From: Planctomycetota bacterium
GTDB taxonomy: Bacteria > Planctomycetota > SZUA-567 > JAKLDR01
Length of the DNA stretch: 40,029 nucleotides
Reading direction: 5' to 3'
NCBI GenBank assembly: GCA_022703445.1
Contig: JAKLDR010000034.1
Coordinates: 1 to 40,029 of the forward strand
In this document: positions 7,773-16,412 of the stretch, piece after piece
Layout of the letters: every line of letters begins with the position of its first letter
Position numbering within the stretch: the stretch's first letter is position 1
Translations under genes and position numbers: made by a program
Notes under the pieces: generated by a model
Told to the model about the DNA's origin: nothing
Seen by the model: the letters and a program-made list of their open reading frames with translations, nothing else
Databases searched by the model: none

Positions 7773-10430
7773 TTACCTGACCTCCGCCGCCTCCGCCGCC
7801 GGCCGCGCCACGAGGAGCCGTAGCTTCCCGGCGACGTCCCGGGTGAAGGGCGGGGCCTCGAGCTTGAGCGAGCCCTTCCCGTCGGTGGGCTGGCGGCTGG
7901 AGGTCGTGACCCGGCCGTTGTAGGTGTCCCACCACTCGACCAGATAGGTGCCGGGGGCGAGGCCGTCGATGACCAAACCGGCCCCGCGGATCACCTTCGG
8001 TCTGGCGTGATTCACCGCCCGGTTGTACCAGGTGTTAGCCGGATCGGAGAGCCAGAAGAGCGCGGCGTCCCCGGTGCGAAGGCCGGTCAGGTCGGACTTG
8101 AGCGGTTCACCCGGCTCGGGCGGGCCGGCCACCAGCGGCTTCCAGCCGGCGAGCCAGTCGACGCCCTTGAGGTAGGTGGCCAACGCCCGGTAGTGGCCGT
8201 AGCGATCCTCGCCGGTGATCTCGGTCGTCGGGGGCCGGCCCTCGGCCGGGGGCTGGCCGGCGACGGGCCGGCGGCCGCCGGCGGAGGCCGGGTCCGGCGC
8301 CAGGTAGCTGTCCCACCACCACAGCGCCGCGGCCCCCGCGTGGCCGCTCATGGTCGAGAGCCACAGGCCGTTGTGCAGGTGCACCCCCAGGCGGTCGGCC
8401 TCGTTGATCTCGCTCTTGGGGCCGCCGCCGGCGCCGAAGCCGTACTCGGAAGTGAGCGCGGGCTTGGCGAACCGGAGCATCTCCGGCGTGGCCGCGGCGA
8501 AGGCCTCGCGCTCGGAGCGCGGGGCCTTGCCCACCTCGGGCATGTAGAGGTAGAGGTGGTTCTCGGCCAGGGCGAATTCCGGCGCCCCGGAAAGCTCCGG
8601 CCAGACCTCGCCGTCGGCCAGCGAGCAGGTCACCATGTGGCGCCCGCCGTCGAGGCGCGCGAGCTCGCCGGCCGCCCAGCGCGCCCAGGGCATCAGGAAA
8701 TCGCGCCGCGCGGCGGCCAGGTCGGCCGGCTTCTTCTTGTCCACGCAGTAGTCGAGCTCGTTGAAAAGCTCCCAGGCCAGGAGGTTCTCGGCGGCGCCCC
8801 ATCGGCCGGCGAGGTAGCGCAGCCGGGCGACGTACATGGCCCGCGCCGCCGGCGCGTCGAAGAAGTCCCGCGTGACCTTGCAGCCGCCGCCAGCCGAGAA
8901 ATACGGGCTCTTGTCGCGCTTCTGGGTGAAGTCGTGGAAGTTGTCCAGGCACAGCTGCACGTGGATGCCGCGCGCGGCGGCCTCCTCCAGGACGCGGTCG
9001 AGCCGCCAGGCGCTTTCCTGGTCGTAGACGTAGGGGGTCGACGTCTCCAGCGGCAGCGACCAGGTGCAGGTCCAGACCCGGGCGTAGTTCAGCCCGGTCC
9101 TCCTCATGCGCTCCAGGGCGTCGGTCCAGGCGGCCACCGGCCGGGGCGAGAGGATCCAGGCGAGGTTGTGGCCTATCAGGAATACCGGGCGGCCGGCCGG
9201 GTCGGCCAGGTACCGCGGGTCGGCCTGGGCAGGCTTGAGAGGCCCGGCCGGGGCCGGCGGCGGCTCGGAAACCAGGGCCGGGCGCGGCGTCATGACCGAT
9301 GTGCCCGCGGGCGTCTTCACCTCGAAGGCCGCGCGGTACTCGCCGGCGCGGACCGCCGGGATGCGCGCGCGCCAGGACGGCTGGCCCCACGGAACGAGCC
9401 GCTCCTTCTCGACCGGCACGCCCTTGGCGTCCTTCTCGTTCTCGTCTTTGAACGTCTCCAGGCGGTAGTCCTGGGACCAGAAGGCGGGCTGGCGGAAGGC
9501 GCCTGATCCGGGCGGGGACACCAGGGCATCGACGGCGATGTCCGCAGGGTTGAAGGGCGAGCCGTATTCGGCCAGTATGCCCAACTCGGCGGTCAGCGGC
9601 CCGCCCGGACGGGCCGGCGGCCAGAGTTCGGCGTGATAGACGAGCGGCGGAACGGGGTCGGCCGAGCCGGACAGCGCCAGGCAGAACCGGCCGGCCAGGC
9701 GGTCGGTCTCTCCGGCCGCCGCGCCCATGAAGGCCAAGGCCAGGCCATCGCGGCCCTCCGTGCGCATGTCGCGGAGCACCACGCGGGCGGGGGCGTCGGC
9801 CAGCAGTCGCAGCCGGACCTTGCCGCCGTCCAGGAACTCCAGCAAGCGCGCAGTGCCGGCGAAGAGCTGGGCGCGGTCGGCGGCGGCCGGCTCGCGGGGA
9901 ATGGCGTATTTCTGACCATCGGCGCGAAGCTCGCGGCCGGCGAAAGCCGCGGCGGGCAGGTCGAGGACGTAGGCCCAGGACTGGAGGCTGCCCGGGTCGC
10001 GGAAGCTCCGCTCCCAGGCCAGGACCAGCGCCGGCCCGGAGCGGAGCACGCGCAGCCGGGCGCGCAAAGCGCCGGGTGCGCGGTCGCCGGAGAAGGACCA
10101 GGCGGGCGAACCGCCGGGCTCCTCCTGCGGCTCAACGTCCAGGTCCGCGGGCGCGGCCGGACCTCGCTCGCCGACCAGGCGCAGGCCGGCCGAGCGCACC
10201 AGCAGCGCCGCGCCGCGCCTGACCGCCATGGTCGCCGAGGCGTCGAACTCGGCGGTGAACTCCTTGCCGTCTGCTCCAAACTGGACGGCTACGGGCTTGG
10301 CGGGTTCGACGGCGACTGGCGCTGGAGCAGGCGCCGGACGGTCGGCCGGCTGGCCGGCCATGGCCGCAACTCCCAGCGCAAGCAGAATCAGGACCGGGCC
10401 GGAAAGGCTGAATGTCCAGGAAGATCTCAA
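7773..10430 (-). CDS. secreted clan GH-A (GH5-like) glycoside hydrolase
   Basis: Extracytoplasmic retaining glycoside hydrolase with a cellulase-like TIM barrel. A signal peptide (about 1-26) and a Pro/Ala linker are followed by an N-terminal beta-rich region (about 45-400, partly DUF5060-like) and the barrel (about 405-760). Candidate acid/base is Glu558 in AWELFNELDYC and candidate nucleophile is Glu662 in PALTSEYGFG; RTGLNYARVWTCTW is a typical early-strand motif. A C-terminal beta domain contains LAPGTYLVEWWDTYNG. A Gly/Pro-rich loop (about 715-737) looks inserted. The only in-frame start near the signal peptide is TTG at 10430, with GGGGGAGG 9 bases upstream. The substrate is unknown. 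The gene follows the regulator and kelch genes on the same strand. Confidence 0.8.
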   Translation of the reverse strand: MRSSWTFSLSGPVLILLALGVAAMAGQPADRPAPAPAPVAVEPAKPVAVQFGADGKEFTAEFDASATMAVRRGAALLVRSAGLRLVGERGPAAPADLDVEPQEEPGGSPAWSFSGDRAPGALRARLRVLRSGPALVLAWERSFRDPGSLQSWAYVLDLPAAAFAGRELRADGQKYAIPREPAAADRAQLFAGTARLLEFLDGGKVRLRLLADAPARVVLRDMRTEGRDGLALAFMGAAAGETDRLAGRFCLALSGSADPVPPLVYHAELWPPARPGGPLTAELGILAEYGSPFNPADIAVDALVSPPGSGAFRQPAFWSQDYRLETFKDENEKDAKGVPVEKERLVPWGQPSWRARIPAVRAGEYRAAFEVKTPAGTSVMTPRPALVSEPPPAPAGPLKPAQADPRYLADPAGRPVFLIGHNLAWILSPRPVAAWTDALERMRRTGLNYARVWTCTWSLPLETSTPYVYDQESAWRLDRVLEEAAARGIHVQLCLDNFHDFTQKRDKSPYFSAGGGCKVTRDFFDAPAARAMYVARLRYLAGRWGAAENLLAWELFNELDYCVDKKKPADLAAARRDFLMPWARWAAGELARLDGGRHMVTCSLADGEVWPELSGAPEFALAENHLYLYMPEVGKAPRSEREAFAAATPEMLRFAKPALTSEYGFGAGGGPKSEINEADRLGVHLHNGLWLSTMSGHAGAAALWWWDSYLAPDPASAGGRRPVAGQPPAEGRPPTTEITGEDRYGHYRALATYLKGVDWLAGWKPLVAGPPEPGEPLKSDLTGLRTGDAALFWLSDPANTWYNRAVNHARPKVIRGAGLVIDGLAPGTYLVEWWDTYNGRVTTSSRQPTDGKGSLKLEAPPFTRDVAGKLRLLVARPAAEAAEVR

Positions 10431-10595
10431 ACCTGCGGGCCTCCCCCCTGTGCCGTCTGTGCGGCATGTACCATAATATAACTGCGCGCCCGCTCTGCCG
10501 TCACCTGTGTTTAGAGCGCGTCCGGGTGCACGGACGCAGCCCCCTGCCGCCGCAGCTGGGCGGCTCTCAACGGCGAGAGAGCATTCCAGCCCGCG

Positions 10596-12938
10596 TCACC
10601 GGAGTTCAACCAAGGCCACCTTGGGGCTGAACCGGAGGGCGCTGAGCGCACTGTTGGCGTCCACCGCCCAGACGAGCTTGCGGTTGGGGTCGTAGACCAT
10701 GCCCAGGTTCACACTAAAGGCTTCCTTGCCCAACGGGTCGGCGCCGGAGAGCTCCCCGCCGAACCAAGCATTCTTCTCGCAGTCGTAGACCGGCCAGACC
10801 GTCCTGCCGTCCGGGAGCTTGATGTGCGAGCCGAGCAGGACCATGTCGTTCTCGGGTAGGTAGACCGTCTCGCGCGCCGGGACGCCGGCCTGCGCCGCAC
10901 CGGCGGGCACGAGCCACTTGGCCTCGCCGGTCTTCAGGTCGTAGCTCATCACGTCGCCGGCGTGACCCTTCTCGTTGGGTGAGAAGACGAGCATCCGGTC
11001 GCGTTTGGAGTCCCAGCACATCCCGCCGGCGTCGAAGCCCACCGCCCCGGGGAGCTTGCCGGTCACGGGAAGCTTCTTCCAGGCTCCGACCGCGGCGTCC
11101 ACCCGGTAGATGGCCGAGCCGCTCCCGGCCTCGAAGTCGATGGCCCAGGCGTAGATTGCATCCCGGGAGGTGGCCAGCGTGGTTGCGCGCACGTCGTGCC
11201 GCGGGTGGCGCTCGGCCCCGCGCGACCACTTGGCGTCCTTCGGGCCGACGGAATAGGTGAAGGCCCGGCCTATGTAGACCAGCCGTTCGCCGGCCGGGTC
11301 GGAGCCGGTGGCCCGCCAGGTGTGGCCGGGCATCCAGGGGTTGCCGCCAAAGCTCCACTCGCCGGGGACGCCGGCGTCGCTGCAGCACTGGTCGATCGGG
11401 AGATCCGGCGCGAAGGGCATGCTCCAACGGTCGGTCTTCACGTCGTAGAAGTGCGGCGCCGTGCCGCTATAGGCGCAGTGGCCGCCGGAGAAGCGGGCGA
11501 TCATATCGGCCTTCGGGAGAAAGACCGCCGAGCCCCAGTCCATGTTGGGCCGCGGCACCCGCGGCGGACTGCGCCGGACCCACTGGTTGGCGGGGAGCCC
11601 CTCGAGCTCGGCCTTGACCTTGGCCGGGTCGGCGGCGGGGACACCCTCGCTGTACCACTTGGGGTCGTAGAACTCCCTGCGGCGCTCGACCGTCCCGGGC
11701 TTGACGCCGAACTTGGCCGTCCCGGCGGCGTCGTTCCGCGCTGGATCCAGACGACAGAGCCAGGTTGTGCCGCTCAGCACCGCCACGGTGTCGCTCTCGT
11801 CGACGGCCGCGAGCAGCCCGCGAACAGAGGACCACCCGTAGAGCGGGCTGGCACCCTCGAAGCCGCTCTTGCCGGCCTCGAAGCGGCGGATCAGCTCCCA
11901 CCGGTCGGCGGCCGCGTCGTAGGCCCAGGCCTCGAGCGGCAGCGGTCTGTAGTACTGCCCGTGGTAGCCGCCGCCCGAGTCGTAGCCGTAGCCGCCGAGC
12001 AGAAGGAGCTTCTTCGCCTTGGGCAGCCAGAGCAGGGCGTGGCCCGCGCGCGGCGAGGGCGAGACGGCCGGCTGCTTCTCTTCCCACTTGGCGCCGTCGA
12101 AGGTCCATGTGTCGGCGTAGAGCACGTTGAGGCCGTCGCCGCCGAAGAGCACGACCTTCTTGGCAACCGGATCGTAGACCAGCCGGGAGAGGGCCCGCGG
12201 CGGGGGCTGCTTCTCGAGCTTGAGCTCGGTCCAGGTCTTCGTTGCCGGGTCGAACGTCCAGGTGCCCGGGTCGCCGCGCTCGGTCTGGACATTGCCGCCG
12301 CCGAAAAGCACGAAGCGCTTCCTCTCGGCGTCGTAGCACATCGAGCTCCAGAGCAGCGGGCCTGTGCCGGCCTTGGCTGGGTGCGTCGTGGTCTCTACGC
12401 CCTCCCACTTGCGCGCCGCCGGGTCGTAGGTCCAGGTGGCGCCCCCGCCATGGAAGAAGAACCTCTTGCCGTCGGCGTCGAAGCCGCTGCAGCCGTACAG
12501 GGTGCCCCACATGTGGGCGTTGGGATTGACCCGGTTGGTGCCCTCGACGTCCTCGAAGAGCGCGTCGTAGTACCTCTTGAACTTTGGCGGTTGGCAGGGG
12601 CCGAACTTCGGGCCGTAGCTCTTGCCCGGCGGGTACCAGTTCTCCCACTTGCCCTCAGCGATGTCCAGGGCCAGGTCGGCGTAGGGCTGGTCGCCCTTGG
12701 CGTCCCAGTGGAGTCCGCCGCCCAGGGCCAGGAAGCGCTTGGCCTCCTCGGAGTAGACCAGCGCCGCAATGCCGCGCTTCCCGACGGTGGCCTCCTTGAG
12801 CTCGACCCACCCTTCGACTCGCTCCGCTCGCTCAGGGCCGTGAGCGCGGTCGAACGGCTGGGTGGCGGGCGATTCGCCGGCGATGACCGGAGCGATGGCC
12901 GAGAGCATCATCGCCGCGGCTATCATGTGAACGCGCAT
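10596..12938 (-). CDS. secreted kelch-repeat protein
   Basis: A probable beta-propeller protein. The signal peptide (MIAAAMMLSAIAPVIAG) is followed by a short segment encoded by a palindromic repeat (about residues 22-46), then repeated kelch blades with hydrophobic-Gly-Gly motifs (FLALGGG, FFFHGGG, FVLFGGG, VVLFGGDG, LLLLGGYG) and paired Trp/Tyr spacing such as TWTFDPATKTW. The C-terminal half contains more divergent blades (RMLVFSPNEKG, MVLLGSHIK). Kelch propellers bind carbohydrates or proteins, or form galactose-oxidase-like enzymes; no copper-site residues could be assigned. The ATG lies 2 bases after the stop of the regulator gene, with GGAGG inside the end of that gene, so the two are co-translated. 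Confidence 0.8.
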   Translation of the reverse strand: MRVHMIAAAMMLSAIAPVIAGESPATQPFDRAHGPERAERVEGWVELKEATVGKRGIAALVYSEEAKRFLALGGGLHWDAKGDQPYADLALDIAEGKWENWYPPGKSYGPKFGPCQPPKFKRYYDALFEDVEGTNRVNPNAHMWGTLYGCSGFDADGKRFFFHGGGATWTYDPAARKWEGVETTTHPAKAGTGPLLWSSMCYDAERKRFVLFGGGNVQTERGDPGTWTFDPATKTWTELKLEKQPPPRALSRLVYDPVAKKVVLFGGDGLNVLYADTWTFDGAKWEEKQPAVSPSPRAGHALLWLPKAKKLLLLGGYGYDSGGGYHGQYYRPLPLEAWAYDAAADRWELIRRFEAGKSGFEGASPLYGWSSVRGLLAAVDESDTVAVLSGTTWLCRLDPARNDAAGTAKFGVKPGTVERRREFYDPKWYSEGVPAADPAKVKAELEGLPANQWVRRSPPRVPRPNMDWGSAVFLPKADMIARFSGGHCAYSGTAPHFYDVKTDRWSMPFAPDLPIDQCCSDAGVPGEWSFGGNPWMPGHTWRATGSDPAGERLVYIGRAFTYSVGPKDAKWSRGAERHPRHDVRATTLATSRDAIYAWAIDFEAGSGSAIYRVDAAVGAWKKLPVTGKLPGAVGFDAGGMCWDSKRDRMLVFSPNEKGHAGDVMSYDLKTGEAKWLVPAGAAQAGVPARETVYLPENDMVLLGSHIKLPDGRTVWPVYDCEKNAWFGGELSGADPLGKEAFSVNLGMVYDPNRKLVWAVDANSALSALRFSPKVALVELR
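12805..12866. repeat. palindromic repeat inside the kelch gene
   Basis: CCCACCCTTCGACTCGCTCC on the left pairs with TCGAACGGCTGGGTGG on the right, with CGCTCGCTCA and TGAGCG in the interior, forming one imperfect hairpin of about 60 bases. Sequences built from CCTTCGACTCGCTC words are familiar to me as dispersed intergenic repeats in other GC-rich bacteria. Here the sequence is translated in frame between the signal peptide and the first propeller blade. Confidence 0.65.
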
Positions 12939-12940
12939 GG

Positions 12941-14044
12941 TCAGCCCTCCGTTGCCTTCGGTGCAGCAGCTGAAGATCCATCAATCAGCTTTGCCGGGAC
13001 AAGCACCTGCATCCTGCCGGTCGCGCCGGACTCTGCCCGGTCGTTGAGCAGCCTGACCGCCAGACGGCCCATCTCGGCGCGGTCCCAACTGACGCGCGTG
13101 AGCTCCGCGCCCGGAGCGCCGGGGTCCGGGTCGCCCCAGACCGCGACGCTCAGGTCGGCGGGGACGGTGAGCTTGCGCTCGGCAAGGACCGCGAGCAGTC
13201 CCGGCAGGAAGCGGCGGTCGGCGACGTAGACGGCACTAGGGGGTGGAGAGGCAGCCAGGAGCGCCTCGGCTGCGGTCGCCCCGTCCGACACCTTGTCCGG
13301 CTGGAAGACAACCATCGCCTCCTCAACCGACCAGCCGCGTTCCAGGTGGAACTGCCGGTAGCCGGCCAGCCTCCGGCGGCTGTGCACCCAGCCGTCATCC
13401 GGGCCGAGGTAGGCGATTCGCCGGTGGCCGAGTGCCGCTAGGTGCGTCAGCGCCGCGAGAGTCCCGCCGACGTCGTCCTGGACCACCGCGGCCACTGGCA
13501 GGTCGTCGAAATCGCCCTCGACCACGGCGAAGGGCACGCCCTCGTCGGCAAGGAAGCGGGCGACCGCCGGGTCGTTCCAGTCGAAGAGCACGCCGCGGAG
13601 CGCACTGGCCTTGCGGGCCAGCACCTGGCGGCGAAGCCCGGTGGCGTCCAGGCAGCAGAGGAACAGGTCGAGCCCGAGCTGGCTGGCCTCCTCGGCCGCT
13701 CCAGAGAAGATGGCCGCCCCGAGCGGCGAGAGGCTCGCTCCGGAGCGACCCATGTCGTGTACGTAGAGGATCTCGATTCGGGAGCCCCGAGCCCCGCCGG
13801 GTCGCCGGGCGCTCCTGCGGGCCACGAAGTGCCCGACACCGGCGCGGCTCTCGATCAGACGCTCGCCTTTCAGATGGGCCAGGGCGCGGCGCACAGTCAC
13901 GCGCGAGACGTCGAACCGCCGGCAGAGCTGGCCCTCGGAGGGCAGAGGTGAGCCGAATCCGAGGCGGCCGGAGACGATCTCCTCGCGCAGTTCGGCGACG
14001 GCGCGGTCGGTCAAGGCGCGTGGCTTGACTGGTTTCTCAGGCAC
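12941..14044 (-). CDS. GntR/LacI-type transcriptional regulator
   Basis: A DNA-binding repressor-like protein with a GntR winged helix at the N-terminus (about 10-80: ALTDRAVAELREEIVSG, LPSEGQLCRRFDVSRVTVRR, GVGHFVARR) and a LacI-type periplasmic-binding-fold sensor (about 90-345: HRRIAYLGPDDGWVHSRRR, DLSVAVWGDPDP). This architecture is that of AraR-like sugar-responsive regulators. Start chosen at GTG 14044, because GGGAGG lies 7 bases upstream; the longer TTG start would begin inside the ribosome binding site. It is the first gene of an apparent operon with the kelch protein, and probably the hydrolase, which suggests control of carbohydrate use. It likely regulates itself through the ACATGT repeats at its promoter. 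Confidence 0.85.
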   Translation of the reverse strand: MPEKPVKPRALTDRAVAELREEIVSGRLGFGSPLPSEGQLCRRFDVSRVTVRRALAHLKGERLIESRAGVGHFVARRSARRPGGARGSRIEILYVHDMGRSGASLSPLGAAIFSGAAEEASQLGLDLFLCCLDATGLRRQVLARKASALRGVLFDWNDPAVARFLADEGVPFAVVEGDFDDLPVAAVVQDDVGGTLAALTHLAALGHRRIAYLGPDDGWVHSRRRLAGYRQFHLERGWSVEEAMVVFQPDKVSDGATAAEALLAASPPPSAVYVADRRFLPGLLAVLAERKLTVPADLSVAVWGDPDPGAPGAELTRVSWDRAEMGRLAVRLLNDRAESGATGRMQVLVPAKLIDGSSAAAPKATEG

Positions 14045-14069
14045 CTGAAATCCTCCCAAATCTCAGCAC

Positions 14070-14116
14070 ACATGTCTTGTCACATGTATTATACACCGAA
14101 CCACGAATTCTGTCAG
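14070..14116 (-). promoter_or_regulatory. promoter and ACATGT operator of the GntR/LacI gene
   Basis: On the minus strand, -35 CTGACA (14111-14116), a 17-bp spacer and a perfect -10 TATAAT (14088-14093). Two ACATGT hexamers (14070-14075 and 14082-14087), each self-complementary and spaced one helical turn plus about 2 bp apart, cover the predicted transcription start. The position suits repression by the gene product. Confidence 0.7.
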
Positions 14117-14171
14117 CAGGTATCTGCAGCAGAACGAACGCTAAGGGATGCTCACAAGTGTCAGGTTGTGG

Positions 14172-14894
14172 CTACTTGCCCATTTCCAGCCGGATGGCCA
14201 GGGCTTCGGGGAGACCTGCGGCGATAATCTTCTGGGCTGCCTGGTGGACGTCGTACTCCACCCGAGTGATCTTCACCGAGCCGATGGCGTCGTCGTAAAT
14301 AGCAAAGCAGGCCCGCGGATCCTCGTCGCGGGGCTGGCCGACCGAGCCGACGTTGACCAGGGTCCTGGTGCCGTCGCCCACGGGGATCTCCGCGTCCATG
14401 GTGTAGGTCATGGGCTTGGTGTCGAAGAAGGTCAGCGGGATGTGGGTGTGCCCGTAGAAGAGCAGCGGCTTGTCCAGCGCGTCGAAGGACAGGTCGGCGT
14501 CGAAGATCGTCGAGATGTAATTGAACATCTCCGGCCCGTGCAGCGACCCGTGGACCACCGCGAAATTGGGCAGGTGTTCGACGAATCCCAGCGAGCCCAG
14601 GAACTCACGGTCCTCGGGCTCCAGCGCCGCGCGGGTCCAGACAGCGGCCTCTCGGGCGTAGAGGTTGAAGAAATCTATGTCCAGTTTGCCGATGGCGGCA
14701 TGGTCGTGATTGCCGGCCAGGCAGATGCAGCCGATCTCGCGGACCTTCTGGATGCAGCGGTGCGGTTCGGCTCCGTAGCCGACAATGTCTCCAAGGCACA
14801 GGGCCTCGTCGACATTCTGCTTGTCCATCTCGGCGAGAACCGCCTCGAGGGCATCGAAGTTGCCGTGGATGTCGCCGAAGATGCCGTAGCGCAC
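14172..14894 (-). CDS. calcineurin-like metallophosphoesterase (YfcE/MJ0936 type)
   Basis: A cytoplasmic two-metal phosphoesterase of about 240 residues. The full metal-binding set is visible: GDIHGN (Asp8, His10), LGDIVGYG (Asp36), GNHDH (Asn62, His63), VVHGS and GHTHIP. The C-terminus has the usual LVNVGSVGQPRD segment. Members of this family hydrolyse phosphodiesters or phosphomonoesters, and some act on nucleotides; the physiological substrate cannot be deduced. The start is GTG at 14894, preceded by GGGGGAAG. It follows the permease gene on the same strand with a gap of about 120 bp and is probably an independent or weakly linked unit. Confidence 0.9.
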   Translation of the reverse strand: MRYGIFGDIHGNFDALEAVLAEMDKQNVDEALCLGDIVGYGAEPHRCIQKVREIGCICLAGNHDHAAIGKLDIDFFNLYAREAAVWTRAALEPEDREFLGSLGFVEHLPNFAVVHGSLHGPEMFNYISTIFDADLSFDALDKPLLFYGHTHIPLTFFDTKPMTYTMDAEIPVGDGTRTLVNVGSVGQPRDEDPRACFAIYDDAIGSVKITRVEYDVHQAAQKIIAAGLPEALAIRLEMGK

Positions 14895-15017
14895 GGGCTT
14901 CCCCCGGACCGATGCCGGCCAACCGTCGCCCCCTCAGGGGCGGCTGCTCCAAGACGCAGAGCTTATCCGAAGAGCCACAGGATTCAAGGAAGATATCGCC
15001 GGCTTCGGGCCGGGGCG

Positions 15018-15968
15018 TCAGGCCACCTCGCGCCTCTGGAGCAATGCCGCGCCGACGAGGAGCAGCGCCATGACGTACAGCAGGGCGTGCAGGCCGGCCA
15101 GCAACAGATAGGTCGCCGGAATGGCCTGCCCGGCGGCGGCGGCGGCAATGCCGTTGTGGGCCTCGAGGCCCGGGAGGAGCCCCAGCAACGCGGCCATGGG
15201 ATCAGCCAGGCGCTCAGGCCCCAGCAGGTTCCGGGCGTGGCCGGCCAGCATCAGGCCCAGACCGCAGGACAGGGTTCCCACCGCGCCGAAGCGCGCCGCG
15301 GCCGCGGTTGCTGCGGCGGCCACCACGGCCACCTCGAGAAGCACGAGAACGCCGGCGCCGAACACCTCCCAGCGCCAGGCGTCGAACGGACCGATGAGCA
15401 TCAGACCCCCGGCGCCGGCCGTCATCAGGGCCAGCCAGGCGGCGAGAATCCGGCGGCGGGGCAGCAGGGCGTAGCCCAGGACCGCGAGCGCCGCTGCGCA
15501 GGCGAGCACGGAGACCACCGGCCAGGCCAGCGACCGGGCGCCTTCGTCCTCGGCGTTCTCCGCTATACGTACAACGTATAACGAGGCGAGGAGCATGGGG
15601 CCGGCGGCAGTGGCGGCAGCCGCTGTGATGCCCAGGTACTTGCCGGCGACGAGCGTCCAGCGGCTCATCGGCTTGGACAGGAGGGAGAGCGCTGTGCGGT
15701 CCTCGAGTTCGTAGGCCATGGCGCGGACCGGGCCGATGAGCGCCACGAGTACGCCGGCAAGCAACGCGGTGGACAGTCCGGTATCGACCATGACCTTGCG
15801 GGTTTCATCGAACTGGAAGACCGCATAGGCGGGGGCGGCGATCACGAGGACCATCCCGCCTAGAAGAACCAGGAGAACAGCTGGGTCACGGAGGAGTTGG
15901 GATAGAGTGACTCCGGCCACGGCTCTGATGGCCTTGCCTAATTGGATGGTATGAGATGATCGGCACAT
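15018..15968 (-). CDS. ABC-2 type multi-span membrane permease
   Basis: An integral membrane protein of 316 residues with about six to eight hydrophobic helices. The first long helix pair is LLVLLGGMVLVIAAPAYAVF and LSTALLAGVLVALIGPV. The segment AYELEDRTALSLLSKPMSRW, with the following GKYLG, is the conserved cytoplasmic coupling region of ABC-2 permeases, which is why I assign it to that class. No ATPase subunit is encoded in the window. The ATG lies 2 bases after the acylphosphatase stop, so the two genes are probably one transcript. The first 15 codons are less GC-rich than the rest, so a slightly later start is possible. Transport substrate unknown. Confidence 0.75.
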   Translation of the reverse strand: MCRSSHTIQLGKAIRAVAGVTLSQLLRDPAVLLVLLGGMVLVIAAPAYAVFQFDETRKVMVDTGLSTALLAGVLVALIGPVRAMAYELEDRTALSLLSKPMSRWTLVAGKYLGITAAAATAAGPMLLASLYVVRIAENAEDEGARSLAWPVVSVLACAAALAVLGYALLPRRRILAAWLALMTAGAGGLMLIGPFDAWRWEVFGAGVLVLLEVAVVAAAATAAAARFGAVGTLSCGLGLMLAGHARNLLGPERLADPMAALLGLLPGLEAHNGIAAAAAGQAIPATYLLLAGLHALLYVMALLLVGAALLQRREVA

Positions 15969-15970
15969 AG

Positions 15971-16255
15971 CTATAAAACGATATGGAATGATGCGAATTT
16001 TCTGTTGCTTGGACTGAAAGACTCTGATGAGCTGGAGATGAATGATTGCATCGTAGTCTTGACCTCGGCAACGAAATCTGAGATATCCTGTTGTTGCCCC
16101 TCAGCTATGAGTTCTACAGTTCCATCCGGCATATTGCGCACAGTACCTGTGATGTTTGGGTGCCTGCCAGCAATAGTCTTCGTGGTATATCGAAAACCAA
16201 CTCCATGAACCTCACCATGGAAGACGATTCGAGCTTGTTGTATGGGTTCAGGCAC
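15971..16255 (-). CDS. acylphosphatase
   Basis: A small cytoplasmic enzyme that hydrolyses carboxyl-phosphate bonds. The signature GEVHGVGFR (canonical GxVQGVGFR) supplies the phosphate-binding Arg, and TVRNMPDGTVEL supplies the catalytic Asn and the following strand. GTG at 16255 is chosen as start: AAGGGGG lies 5 bases upstream and gives 94 residues, the normal family length; the longer open frame would begin at a TTG without a ribosome binding site. Codon use is visibly AT-richer than in most of the window and resembles the neighbouring divergent parB, so this stretch may have a different history. Confidence 0.88.
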   Translation of the reverse strand: MPEPIQQARIVFHGEVHGVGFRYTTKTIAGRHPNITGTVRNMPDGTVELIAEGQQQDISDFVAEVKTTMQSFISSSSESFSPSNRKFASFHIVL

Positions 16256-16325
16256 ATGAGCCCCCTTCGATAGATGCGAGTTTATTGCAGGCAGTGATAG
16301 TTGCAAGGAAAATTGGGCGAAATCC

Positions 16326-16353
16326 TTGACTTCCTATACGATGGGTGTAAACT
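16326..16353 (+). promoter_or_regulatory. parB promoter
   Basis: -35 TTGACT (16326-16331), 16-bp spacer, -10 TAAACT (16348-16353). Predicted transcription starts near 16360, so the parS site falls within the transcribed leader. Five of six and four of six matches to the sigma-70 consensus. Confidence 0.55.
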
Positions 16354-16379
16354 TGGCACCGTTGGTTGTGGCGGCGCGG

Positions 16380-16395
16380 TGTTTCACGTGAAACG
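16380..16395. promoter_or_regulatory. parS centromere site
   Basis: TGTTTCACGTGAAACG matches the canonical bacterial parS palindrome TGTTTCACGTGAAACA at 15 of 16 positions. It lies immediately upstream of parB. ParB loads on parS as a CTP-dependent clamp, so this site could serve chromosome segregation and also autoregulation of parB. Chromosomal parS sites usually cluster near the replication origin; no DnaA-box cluster was seen here. Confidence 0.9.
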
Positions 16396-16412
16396 GAGTC
16401 ATGGAGAACGAA

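Noticed and set aside
8216..8300. Gly/Pro-rich loop in the glycoside hydrolase as a further palindromic word repeat
   Set aside because: The DNA is rich in GGCCGG, which is common throughout the window, and no clear paired arms were found.
15564..15580. A TATACGT / ACGTATA inverted repeat inside the ABC permease gene
   Set aside because: A single short palindrome within coding sequence, with no second copy seen; possibly another element trace but unsupported.
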